From contig JARGSG010000197.1 in the NCBI GenBank assembly GCA_030374805.1, positions 1,339,065-1,403,064 on the forward strand: a DNA stretch of 64,000 bases, written 5' to 3'. Source of the stretch: Gracilaria gracilis (lineage: Eukaryota; Rhodophyta; Florideophyceae; Gracilariales; Gracilariaceae). This document shows positions 43,733 through 55,134 of this stretch, piece by piece. The notes beneath the pieces were generated by a model, which ran no database searches, had not been told where the DNA came from, and was given only the letters and a program-made list of their open reading frames with translations. Made by a program: the position numbers and the translations under genes. Every line of letters begins with the position of its first letter. Within the stretch, counting starts at the first letter, position 1.

Positions 43733-44905
43733 ATGGAGCGCTTGCAAAATACTCAACAAGATGTGCAACACTGCAATCATCATCCATTCTTGACTAACTC
43801 CCTACAAACACCGCTCACATCGCTACCATCTTCGTTTATTCCACCCCGTCACTTCAACAATGTTGACATCCACCACACATCCTCCATGCCATTAGTTCTA
43901 AAAAGTTCTTCCGACCCATCCCTGCGAGCGGAGCTTTTCTTTTATCAAAACATCCCTGCCGAGTTGCTCCCTTTCTTTCCCAGGCTGCTTGGTCACTATG
44001 AGACACAGGAAAACAATCAGACCCTCTTGACAATCGTTTTGGAGTACATTCCCGCCACAAACATGTCACATATTCTGACCAGTGGACGTTTAACAAAAGA
44101 GCATATCGACGACCTTTTACAAACACTGTACAAAATGCACCTCACAAGCAGTGGAATAATCCCCAATGAGTCGGTGCTCAAATACAACTACATCCCCAAG
44201 CTCTACGAAAGGTACACCAAGAACAAGTCACTCTACTTTGCTCACGGAGTAACAAAAGCTGATATTGATGTTCTATGCTCTTACCTTCGCGAGCACAAAC
44301 CTCTTCGTGCAAGCGTGATTCATGGAGATCCAGTGTTTACAAATGTTCTCTACAATGGCGTTGACAGATCAGTAATATTCCTTGACATGCGCGGTGCTCA
44401 GGGAGCATTGCACACAACTTCCGGCGATGTGTACTACGACCTGGCCAAAGTGTTACAATCACTTTGCGGCTACGATCATATCCTCAAGAACGCCCCCTAT
44501 GAACTCCCCTATCACTTTTTGATGCTGAACTCTTTCTTTGATCGGGTATCTGTATTGTATCCCAACGTGTCTCGTTGGAGTGTGGTTTTAGTCACAGCCA
44601 GCCTTTTCATCTCCCTGATGCCTTTGCACGACGATCTTCGAGCTCGCCACATGTATGCAATAATGGGAAAGAACCTACTGAGATGGTTGCATACTTGGAG
44701 GGGGCAGGTAGTCGCTGAAGGCGCCTTCTGTGATCTGGCTGAGTTGACTCAGCAAGTCCTCCGGCATCGATTCTTCCCGTCTACGATCCGATCGTCCTTG
44801 TCCAATATGAACTCAAGCTCCGATATGGATGCATTGGCCAATTTGTTCGATGCTCCAGTCTCCATCCTCGAAGCCGCAGAATCACGTAGAGCTAAACATC
44901 AATGA
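43733..44905 (+). CDS. APH/choline-kinase-like phosphotransferase
   Basis: 390 residues from the ATG at 43733 (the frame is open upstream with no earlier ATG). It has protein-kinase-like APH features: Lys57 in 'LVLKSSS', a Glu in 'VLEYIPATNM', then 'VIHGDPVFTNVLYN' (catalytic H-G-D...N, H197 to N204) and 'IFLDMRG' (metal-binding Asp218). 'GDVYYDLAKVLQSLCGYDHIL' resembles the YDLAK-x-x-H/QS segment of kinases found with surface-polysaccharide genes. It transfers phosphate to a small molecule; the substrate is unknown. The Ser/His-rich first ~50 residues are low complexity, so the real start could be later or an upstream exon could exist. Confidence 0.75.
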   Translation: MERLQNTQQDVQHCNHHPFLTNSLQTPLTSLPSSFIPPRHFNNVDIHHTSSMPLVLKSSSDPSLRAELFFYQNIPAELLPFFPRLLGHYETQENNQTLLTIVLEYIPATNMSHILTSGRLTKEHIDDLLQTLYKMHLTSSGIIPNESVLKYNYIPKLYERYTKNKSLYFAHGVTKADIDVLCSYLREHKPLRASVIHGDPVFTNVLYNGVDRSVIFLDMRGAQGALHTTSGDVYYDLAKVLQSLCGYDHILKNAPYELPYHFLMLNSFFDRVSVLYPNVSRWSVVLVTASLFISLMPLHDDLRARHMYAIMGKNLLRWLHTWRGQVVAEGAFCDLAELTQQVLRHRFFPSTIRSSLSNMNSSSDMDALANLFDAPVSILEAAESRRAKHQ

Positions 44906-45511
44906 AGATTCAATAAAGAATGATTTCTAGATTGATGGCATGACGAAAACGCAATGCGCGTCCGACAATAGACTTTCATTTGCACCAATCATGACCTGTG
45001 ACGCTCGGCTGTTCCATTGTAAACGCCTTTGTTTTTGCTTCGTCTTTGCATCCAGTAACTTCTAGTTTCGCGAACAGATTACCTTCACCACATGCAGTCA
45101 CAGAAACTCTGGGGACAATGTTCTCTCGCAATGAATGTTTCCGCAGTACGAACGGCATTGACGGATAATCGCTCGCAGTCAATTCGATTCAAGTTTACCA
45201 AAATTTCAACTCAACCTATCATGAAAGAGAGGTCGAGCATAGCAAGACCCCGAAAAGATAAGTGGCTTCACATCACAGTCCCAATTGCCGGAAACAATGG
45301 CAATTTATCCTACATCCTCCTTTATTCCAAAACTCACGCATGTCGCCACCGATTTGTACAACTTATGGTTTCTTTGAGGATATGTCAAAAGGCTATCAAC
45401 CCCTCACAAGTTCCAAGCGCTAAGTAGTGCCAATCATATTAATCAACCATTTCTCCTCAAAAAGAGCAAACGGATAAGGAAAAGTGCGATCACAATGACC
45501 GCAACAAGGAG
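44906..45511. other. Intergenic between convergent genes
   Basis: 606 bp. Polyadenylation-type aataaa occurs at ~44912. A 68-residue - strand frame (45182-44976) is open but has no ATG start and no known motif. Confidence 0.5.
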
Positions 45512-46840
45512 TCACTTTTTCTTCCCAAAGTTGAAAAACCCTTCGCTCTTCTTGCTAGTCTTCTTGGACTTTTCACTGGTGGCCCCTGCAGTAGCTTTCC
45601 CATTCTTCCCGGCACCTCCAGAAGAAAGCTCGTCCAATTTCTGAACAAGCTTCCTCTCCTCGCTGTTTAGCCTGGTTGGAATCTTCACATTAATGGTTAC
45701 GAAGTGATCACCCCTCACTGTCGAATTACCCAGTTTTGGAACACCCTTTCCGTGAATTCTTTGCACGGAGCCAGGTTGGGTGCCGGAAGAAATGTTCATA
45801 TCCACAACACCGTCCACCGTCTTGATTGGAACGCTTCGCCCAAGAATGGCATCAAGGTAAGATATTGAAATCTTCGAGTAAATGTTTGTTCCTTCTCTTG
45901 AAAATTCTGACGATTCCTTGACCCTGAGAACAACATACAGGTCTCCAGGGGGGCCACCCTTTGCCCCAGCATCACCCTCATTCCTGACACGAAGTCTGCT
46001 GCCAGAATCCACCCCAGCCGGAATGGTAATTTGAAGTTGCTTCGTAACCTGATTTCTTCCCCTTCCTCCACATGAACCGCAGAATTCATCAACAACTTCT
46101 CCAGTACCTCGGCAGGTGGTACAAGTTGTAGTCTGCTGGAACATTCCCAAAGGAGTTCGTACAACCTGAGTGACAGAGCCAGAACCATCGCAGGACGAGC
46201 AACTTCTTGGCTTTCTGCCAGGCTTGACACCGCTTCCAGAGCACGTAGAACATGTTTCTAAATGACTGAAACGAATCTTCTGCTCAGCACCGAACACAGC
46301 CGTCTCGAAGGGTATGTCAACATCCAAACGTAAATCATCTCCAGGCTGCGGGCCAGCTCTGCGCCTCGCACGCGCGCTGGCTTGGCCTCCGCTGAAGAAA
46401 GTGTCGAAAATATCCGAGAAGCTTCCGAAGTCTTGGGAACCAAAGTCACCAAATCCAGGTTGAGAAGCCCCCTTCACACCAGCTTCTCCAAACTGGTCGT
46501 ATCTTTGACGCAAATTGGAATCGGAGAGAACTTCATACGCGCGAGAAACTTCCTGAAAACGCTCCTTTGCATCGGGAGCGCTGTTAACGTCTGGGTGAAG
46601 TTTACGTGCTTTCTGACGAAAGGCAGTCTTTATCTCCTTCTCGGTGGCACCGCGGGAAATTCCAAGTGTCTGATAATAGTCACCTGATGCGCGGGGGACT
46701 GTGACACGACGCGAGCGCGGCGGTAGCGGCCCCGAACGTGGAGGACGAGTCGCGGTAAGCGGCGAGTGAAAGGTAGTGGCTGGTCGGCGTGAGGAGAGGG
46801 GGGCTGCAGCAGTGAACGCAGGAGTGTTTATGGCGGACAT
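45512..46840 (-). CDS. Plastid-targeted DnaJ (type I Hsp40)
   Basis: 442 residues from the ATG at 46840. Residues 1-~51 are rich in Ser, Thr, Pro, Arg and poor in acids, like a chloroplast transit peptide. J domain ~54-118 with HPD at 82-84, Gly/Phe region ~118-152. Four zinc motifs: CSTCSGSG (197), CSSCDGSG (214), CTTCRGTG (240), CGSCGGRG (254). A substrate-binding C-terminal part ends in a Lys-rich tail. It is closest in layout to the plant plastid DjA group and would stimulate a stromal Hsp70 ATPase. The frame runs 64 codons further upstream without ATG. This gene is the main evidence for a plastid-bearing host. Confidence 0.93.
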   Translation of the reverse strand: MSAINTPAFTAAAPLSSRRPATTFHSPLTATRPPRSGPLPPRSRRVTVPRASGDYYQTLGISRGATEKEIKTAFRQKARKLHPDVNSAPDAKERFQEVSRAYEVLSDSNLRQRYDQFGEAGVKGASQPGFGDFGSQDFGSFSDIFDTFFSGGQASARARRRAGPQPGDDLRLDVDIPFETAVFGAEQKIRFSHLETCSTCSGSGVKPGRKPRSCSSCDGSGSVTQVVRTPLGMFQQTTTCTTCRGTGEVVDEFCGSCGGRGRNQVTKQLQITIPAGVDSGSRLRVRNEGDAGAKGGPPGDLYVVLRVKESSEFSREGTNIYSKISISYLDAILGRSVPIKTVDGVVDMNISSGTQPGSVQRIHGKGVPKLGNSTVRGDHFVTINVKIPTRLNSEERKLVQKLDELSSGGAGKNGKATAGATSEKSKKTSKKSEGFFNFGKKK

Positions 46841-48738
<1,898 letters not shown>

Positions 48739-49371
48739 CCTGCGCGTTCGGTAGCGTGAGCTCAATTTGGTATACGCGTTTTAACTCATTTTCCTAAGAT
48801 GTTCCATAATCCTGCGTGTCTTCAATATTTCTTTGCGCAGATTGGTCTCGCTCTTGGATCAGGACCACGAGGGAACAGACAAGTACCCAGTTTCTATGCC
48901 ACAAGGCTCATCCTCGTTCATCGGTCTGTTTGTTAGGTCTGGTATGGTAGTTGGTGAGCAGTATCGAACCGGTTTGGGTGCTTGCTTTGGAAATAATCGA
49001 AAAATGGGATCAGGTATCTACAGCGAAAGATCCTCACGCCGGAAGATGAACCCCGCTGAGCCTAGACTGAGGAAATCGTTACGGAAGGAAAGGGCAGGCT
49101 CATTAAGTTTTGCATCGTGTCAGCGAAGTAATAAGTTGGACTTTTTTTGCTGGGGAGTGGTCCAAACAGAGTGATGCGCAACTTTGGAAAAGGGTGGCGT
49201 GGAAACGGAGTAGGAGATGGCTTTGTGGCTTTAGTATCAAAATGATGATGAAGAAGAATAACATCCATTCGGCTATGTTTACAAGTGATGCAGGACTCAA
49301 GAGGGTTTGGTTAGTGTAACTCCAAAAAAAAGATTAGGCCATTTAGCAGATCGCTGTTGATAGCGCGAGCC
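48739..49371. other. Intergenic between convergent genes
   Basis: 633 bp. A + strand frame (48833-49174) is open but has no ATG near its start and no recognised motif; it is probably not a gene. Confidence 0.45.
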
Positions 49372-49824
49372 CTATTCGTCGAGCTGCTCCGTTACAAACT
49401 TCTTGATGTCTTCCATGACAATCGGACCCGTCTTCTGCATGGCACCATTCATAACAAAAGAGAATGGCGACAGCAGTCCTCTGAAGGTTAGGTTGAATTC
49501 CGCTGTGATCTTCGTCCCGTCGTCTTTGGACTCAAATTCAATAGTGTCCTGAGACCTGAACAGTTTTGCGAGGCCGACGAACTGACAGATGTCTGGTTCT
49601 TCGTACTTCATGCACGTGTAGTCCACTTCAATTTCGGAGCCTTGGAGGCTGAAGGCGCAGTCAAACTTCGTCCCCTCTCCGCGCGCGCCAACAGGTTCTG
49701 AGGCTGCGAGTTCGGATTTAGTGATGTTAATGTCCCATTTGGCGAGGTTTGTCCAGTCGGACATGAGTTTCCAAACGCGGTCGCGAGCGAACGGGACAAT
49801 GACTGAGGCTCGGTACTTGACCAT
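49372..49824 (-). CDS. START/SRPBCC-fold small protein
   Basis: 150 residues from an ATG. 'VPFARDRVWKLMSDWTNLAKWDINI' near the start and 'TAEFNLTFRGLLSPFSFVMN' with a C-terminal helix ('MEDIKKFVTEQLDE') give the SRPBCC (Bet v1/START-like) pattern: a curved sheet closed by a long helix, binding a hydrophobic ligand. Such stand-alone proteins are often annotated polyketide cyclase/dehydrase-like; no catalytic residue can be named here and the ligand is unknown. No signal peptide, so probably cytosolic. Confidence 0.75.
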   Translation of the reverse strand: MVKYRASVIVPFARDRVWKLMSDWTNLAKWDINITKSELAASEPVGARGEGTKFDCAFSLQGSEIEVDYTCMKYEEPDICQFVGLAKLFRSQDTIEFESKDDGTKITAEFNLTFRGLLSPFSFVMNGAMQKTGPIVMEDIKKFVTEQLDE

Positions 49825-50714
49825 TGCTAGTTGATTTCTTAACTGGGATTAAGGTGCCAGACTGGAAGCGCAGCTGGTTCGTTGTCGAGTTAGTAATGCG
49901 TCGCGCCTTTACTTTCCCATGGCGTCGGGAAGAACGAGTTATATAGAGAATTTCCAGAGCGCATTGCGCAGATAGCGCGAGATGTCATGAATGCGTACGA
50001 CCAGCTTCGCCACGGGGGTGGGGAGCGCTCGCCAGCTACACATCAAAAAGATTGTGGCCCAGCTTTACCTAACAAAATGCGTTGCCACGCGAATTTGAGA
50101 TTTTGTTGGCCACGATTCAATCGGAAGCACTGCGACACGTGAAGCAAGGCCCGCGTCCTTTCGAACGTCATCACCTTCCATCCCGGGCAAAGATGGTGTG
50201 CTCACATTGCGAGGAGAGACCAAAGGTTACGACGTGATGTGGAAATGTAACTTTACTGCCACCTGCAGCATCGCTAAACATTGGATGTCAATCATTGCAC
50301 CTTCGGCATCTGTGGTTCGCCTAATGTTTGACTGTTTCATCATTTTCGGAGGGGAGTCGGTATTACAAACGTTTCACTTGCCGTACCCTTCTTGAACGAT
50401 TATAAGGTTAACGACTTTTCTAATTATTCTTAGAGAACATCCCACAACCAGTGATAACATAAATGTTTACACTTTGCCTTCGACGAAATCGGGCAATCAG
50501 ATAAATGGAAGCTCTTCAATTGCTTCTACTACAAGGGTAGTGACGAGAGTATGTTAGACAATGATATCTGAGAGAGAACTAGTGCTCGTAAGGTCTTGTT
50601 TTACCTAACTGTTTCTTACTTCCATGTTCTATTTTGTACGTCAGAGAGGACTAAGAACTCAAGATAGAAGTCTTACTTTGTGAAGCGACAAAGTCTTTTT
50701 CGTTTGATGGAAAT
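49825..50714. other. No gene seen
   Basis: Upstream flank of the SRPBCC gene followed by AT-rich sequence without a convincing frame. Confidence 0.45.
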
Positions 50715-51447
50715 TTGGCTCACGTGGCAATACTGCTTTGTGCAAAACAAAGCGCGGTCTATCGCTTGTACGTTGCTGCAAACCCCACATCGGAACACAA
50801 GTTGAATTCATGTAGATGTACGTGTATTGTGCCATCTACTGTGCCATCTACTGTGCCTAAATTCAGCATTGCACGTTGGCACATCATATATATATATCAA
50901 TTATGATATACAACGGCGATCCGCATAGCTGAATCGTAATCTTCCAACTCCATCTCCGTCTCTCTGTCTCTCTCTTTCTCTCTTTGTGGACTTTAATTCT
51001 TCTATTCCTAGAGTTAAAAGGAAATCTTTGTTTACACAAAGCTCTCTTTCCTCAGGAAGGCCAAAAACTTCTGTGCCCACTGTCTAATCAACTCTCCATC
51101 TCGTAATCCTGGAGCGCTTTATAACACTTCACCCTCCCCAATCGCAATGCTTGTACGCCGTTTCAACCCGAATCGCGTTCGAATAGCAGTTCATGGCATC
51201 GGCCAACTCATGTCCTTCTAGAGCCACTCGAGAAGCGTTACTAGCAGAATCAAGTACATCTAAGGAAGTGCTGATACATCCAGTGTTCCCAAAGTTGGCG
51301 TCAATCCTTGAAGTTGCGGAAACGTCCTCCTCATCACTTGGTGAGTTGATGACTCAACCAGGTCAATAGCTGGCCGAGAACCATCCGAATTAACATCCGC
51401 TTTTCATTTGATGAGAGAGACCGGTGATGCACATCTGGATTTCAAGT
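50715..51447 (-). pseudogene. Partial, decayed copy of the CBS-PB1-TPR gene's TPR region and 3' flank
   Basis: 51099-51447 aligns with 55410-55743 of the gene at 55135-57618 (for example 'gcgttactagcagaatcaag', 'acatccagtgttccca', 'gatgcacatctgga'), with indels that break the frame. 50715-50880 aligns with 54785-54925 in the gene's downstream flank ('taatactgctt', 'ctactgt...tcagcatt'). Order and orientation are the same, so it is a direct segmental duplication of the 3' region with an internal deletion of ~260 bp. It covers about residues 626-737 of the parent. Confidence 0.8.
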
Positions 51448-51451
51448 TCAC

Positions 51452-51486
51452 AGAATGAATGATGAATGAATGAATGAATGAATGAG
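51452..51486. repeat. GAAT/TGAA microsatellite
   Basis: About eight units of tgaa/atga right after the end of the duplicated TPR segment. It may mark the duplication breakpoint. Confidence 0.8.
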
Positions 51487-52351
51487 TGCACGCACAGAGC
51501 AAACTGTCGGGACCGAAGCTGCATCAATTTGAGCCGGCGGTTGGTGTGCCTTTTGAATTTATGAACCCTGCCGCTCTACGAGATCAATGCACTTCGTCTG
51601 AGCTTCGGGCTCCACGGGCACACTTCTCGATTAAAACAGTTCACACCTACCTCAACAATGTCCGAGCCCAGACAAAGCATACCAATTCGTCATCGTCAAA
51701 CCAAGCCATTGCACTATTCTTTCTTTGCCGCTGAGCATCTCCCTTGAGGAAACGCTTCTTGGGAGCGCACTTGACAATCGTCGCCTGTGCCCTCCTCCGT
51801 TTCCATTTCTCACAACATCGCACACCTCCAAAGGAACCGAGCGCTGTAGCAACTGGGGAATTCATCATGTTCTTTGTCATCGTCGCCCGACCTGGACACC
51901 AGTCCATTCTGGTTGAAGGCCGTAATCAGCTTCCGACAATTCCGTACTCAAGTGATGTGGTACATTTTCCTAGTAAGTTCTGGAACCTGGTACGAGAGAG
52001 GTTGAATTGCTGTCTAGAACTTAAACTTTCCTTCGCGTGGAATGCTGGTCAAAAGAAAAGAGGTGTTGCACCGTGGTCTTGTTTGAGGTGCTGGGCGGAA
52101 TCGAACCGAAGACGAAGTGGGACGGCAAATGGGTAGCACAGTGTGAAGTTGAAGCCGTGGTGCTAAATCCACCGTCGCAACTAGTTGCAAACAACTTGCA
52201 AGAATACAAGTTACGTGGATTAGAAATAAACGGTGAGCGCTTACAGACCTTACTCGCGTCCAAGGTGATTAGAGAGAGCCAGAGTGTGGATGAAAGAGAA
52301 GCTAAATGATGGAGGATACAAGGTGGAAACTCCATCCATTATTTAAAAGGT

Positions 52352-53172
52352 GTGTGTGAGGAAACAGAGGAGTGCGTTCTCAACTACTTCATGGAACGCA
52401 CAGAAGTGCCCTCGTTCTGGGTTTTCAATGACGACAAAAAAAGGCTGGCCTACCGTTACAAAACGGAGAACAAAACTGGAATTGACATAGACGGTGACGT
52501 CTTACCAATGAAGTTCCTCGTACCAGAAACCGTTGGTGCAGGAGCGTTTCTTCTTTGCCACAAAGAGCAAGCTTCCACGGAAAGCGGGACAGTGTCAGCC
52601 GGCGTCAACATCTGCTCATACACCGCAGAGATTGCCGCAATGAAAGCAGCTTTGGATCGGGTTTCAAACTTGAACGGTAAAGTGGTAAGGGTTTTCACCG
52701 ACAGCCAGGCCTGGCTGCTATTGTTTCAATGTTGCCAAGTAATCTTCGCAAACAGCCGCACAACGCGCAAAACCTAGCGCGTTCTGTCGATAAGTTGAGC
52801 GGAAGGAACAACGTGTACCGTTGGTACCGACGGTACCGACGGTATCTACATTGCTTGGATACCAAGTCATTGCGGCATTCCTCAAAATGAAGCGGTAGAC
52901 AAGCTGGCAAAAGCCGGGCTCCAAATTGAGCTTGCAAAACAAGTCAGTGTCCCGTTGGACATGCTTGATGTCCGAGCCCGTTTGTAGTCGAAACGAAAAA
53001 GCCGACCGCTGCTCAAAGAGTTTCCAGATCTTATCTCGGGAGAAAGAGCACTTCGGAGGGCAGAGGTAGCCTTAGCGCAGTTCTACACCGGGCACGTCTC
53101 GTCACTGCACCCTGTTGCTTCTTATCTAGAGAAAAAGCCACTGCAATGTAACTGCTGCACTAATGCACTCAA
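52352..53172 (+). pseudogene. LINE-type RNase H and C-terminal fragment
   Basis: 'VGAGAFLLCHKEQA', 'CSYTAEIAAMKAALD' (Glu) and 'VRVFTDSQAWLL' (Asp) give the RNase H fold of a non-LTR element. After a frame change, 'YIAWIPSHCGIPQNEAVDKLA' (~52845-52910) supplies the last conserved His/Asp segment. A Cys-rich tail ('QCNCCTNALKHQC', ~53140) resembles the zinc segment at the end of LINE ORF2. The 5' part with RT is absent, typical of 5' truncation. Confidence 0.75.
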
Positions 53173-53286
53173 GCACCAATGCTGCGATGCCCCTTAACAA
53201 ATGCCCTTCGTCGCGACCTTTTTGCGAGCACGTAACCCAAAAACAAGTCTTCTGTATCGAGTCTGATTAGACATGAACCGCAAAAG

Positions 53287-53650
53287 TTCTTGGCCTTATT
53301 GAAAAGAGAGCTTTCTCTGAAAGTTCTACTGTAGTCTTGTAATAAAGGACTACTGTCCACAATTAAGAAGAAGGCGGAACTATTGAGGAACGTCAACATG
53401 AGACAGGAAGCCGTGTTTTGAAAGTGAAAGTGACTTCGGGTTTGTTGGTCTACTTCTTCTTCTTCTTGATTATGGGCGTTGTGTTCTAATTCCTAACATT
53501 GTAGCTCTACATGAAATGCTCAGAGCGCGAAGGGTGATGGAATGAGGTAAGCTCTCTTGGCCTTTTTAAAGAGAGAGAGCTTCCTTTGAAGCTTTACTAC
53601 AGTATCGGAATAAGGTACTGTTGTCCACAATAAAGAAGAAGAAGAGGTAA
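53287..53650 (+). repeat. Two direct copies of a GAA-ended tail
   Basis: 53287-53372 and 53558-53650 share 'cttggcctt...gagagc', 'ctact(g/a)...taa(g/a)g(g/t)actg(t)tgtccacaat(t)aa' and end in gaagaag. They look like 3' ends of two LINE/SINE copies of one family inserted near each other. Confidence 0.65.
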
Positions 53651-54479
53651 GCCTTACCTCATCCCATGTCACTCTTACCTAATATTGACATGGGCACTGG
53701 GAAGGGTAACGCTAATGCCAAAAGAGTTTCCAAAATCTTTGGCAGAGGGACTTCGATCTGAGATGGATGCCGACACGAGACTACGGAACAACCCTACCAT
53801 ATTATCATTTTGAGACGGACCTGGATATAGCGAAGCGGGTGTTTGGCTGCTCTGGGCCAAGATCCAGAAGAAGTCTGTATCAAAAGAGCAAGAATTACAA
53901 GAACGTGATGTTGCAAAAGTGGATGGGAGAAGTGATGAAATCGGTGGTTGGTCGGGTAAAAGACGACCCTGTTTGTTTACAAACACAGCGAGAAGGAATG
54001 AACCAAGGGCAGTTGGAGCGGTACAGTGGTGAAATTGAGACAAGGATGAGTATCGAGCGTAATTGGAGCGGTTGTTCGAGAAGGTTTCTTGATGCAAAGT
54101 ACCTTTGGCACTTGTTGTGAATGGCGACATAGAACCTGTGAACACGATCGTGGAAGAGAATCAGCAGTGCACGTTTATCGATATGTTCCACGCCCAAACA
54201 TCGTTTCCATTTCTGTATGTGACATCGTTCCAATTTAGTGCGGGTCGAGGCTGAGCCCGAGTGAGTTCGACCTTGATTCCTTCCTGGAGCATTGGACAGA
54301 GTATGAGAGTATGGAGCGTCTTCGAGAACTACGTCTTGTTAAGGAGGTGGGCTCCGTTTGCTCAGTGATATTTGGTTTTCTATCGTATGAGACGGTGGAT
54401 GAAGATGAAAGAGAAGACTTTTATCAAGAGCTGAATTTCCTGTTTGTCGTAGGTTCAAGTTCTACATGCACTGACTAGA

Positions 54480-55134
54480 GCTATTGGAAACAGTGAATGA
54501 TACAAGCATTGAATTAGTTGAATGTTTCTAGGATGCAGTGTTAGGTAGAATGTATTCGAGCAATCCACATAGAAGTATCAAATGGCCTCAGGGGTGAACA
54601 AGGAGAAACAAATCACGAGAAGATTTGGGAAGGACGGAGACGGTGGTCCTGCAACATATTGCCGTACAGACAACCAGGGCTCATGATGCGATTTGGTTTT
54701 GTCCATCTGTTTCTCGAGTGTAGTGTCTTCTGTTTGACAGATTGGGCCAAGAAACCCAGACAGAAATTAACTTCTTCGTGTGCTTCAAATATGGCTAACG
54801 TTGTAATACTGCTTCATCCAAAACAAAGGGCATCAATTGCTCATAAAGAACTTCAACTCCCACTCCGGAACAAGCAGAAGTCTTCCCGCTCTCTTCAACC
54901 TTCTACTGTACTTAAAACTCAGCATTAATTCTTGACATATACAAGAAACAGGCTGACAAGCAGGACTAGATAATCTGTACAATTAAGAATTTGGTGAAGG
55001 CGCCCTAACTTCAAATACAAAAGACGATAGAGTAGCCTAGAGACGAAAAGGGAAATCCACCCCACTTGTACTGCCGTAAACGGTACGACAGTCTAAGTAC
55101 GCCACTACCCTTCTATTCGAGTTAGATAAGTGTG
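54480..55134. other. 3' flank of the CBS-PB1-TPR gene
   Basis: No gene. Bases 54785-54925 are the parent of the repeat at 50715-50880. Confidence 0.55.

Larger units (their letters stand above)
51867..54478 (+). pseudogene. Host kinase-like (APH/PKL) pseudogene split by a retroelement
   Basis: The N-terminal part runs from the ATG at 51867: 'FFVIVARPGHQSILVEGR', then after a frameshift near 52050 'VVLFEVLGGIEPKTKWDGKW' and 'LLASKVIRESQSVDEREAK' to TGA 52307. The C-terminal part (~53690-54478) has, in several frames, 'LALVVNGDIEPVN' and 'FIDMFHAQTSFPF' (the family's H-G-D...N and I-D-W/M-x-x-A; His is Asn here), then 'FLEHWTEYESMERLRELR' to TAG 54476. A LINE RNase H fragment lies between. The assignment rests on the HGD-like block; the N-terminal domain is not one I can name. 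Confidence 0.5.

Noticed and set aside
45092-45427. Possible small gene between the kinase and DnaJ genes
   Set aside because: No proper start in a plausible context and no domain; more likely 3' UTR sequence.
48833-49174. Possible small gene between RUVBL2 and the SRPBCC gene
   Set aside because: No ATG near the start of the frame, no recognisable motif, and it lies in the shared 3' region of two convergent genes.
50880-50905. Alternating TA run
   Set aside because: A plain short microsatellite; no evidence that it is a promoter or origin.
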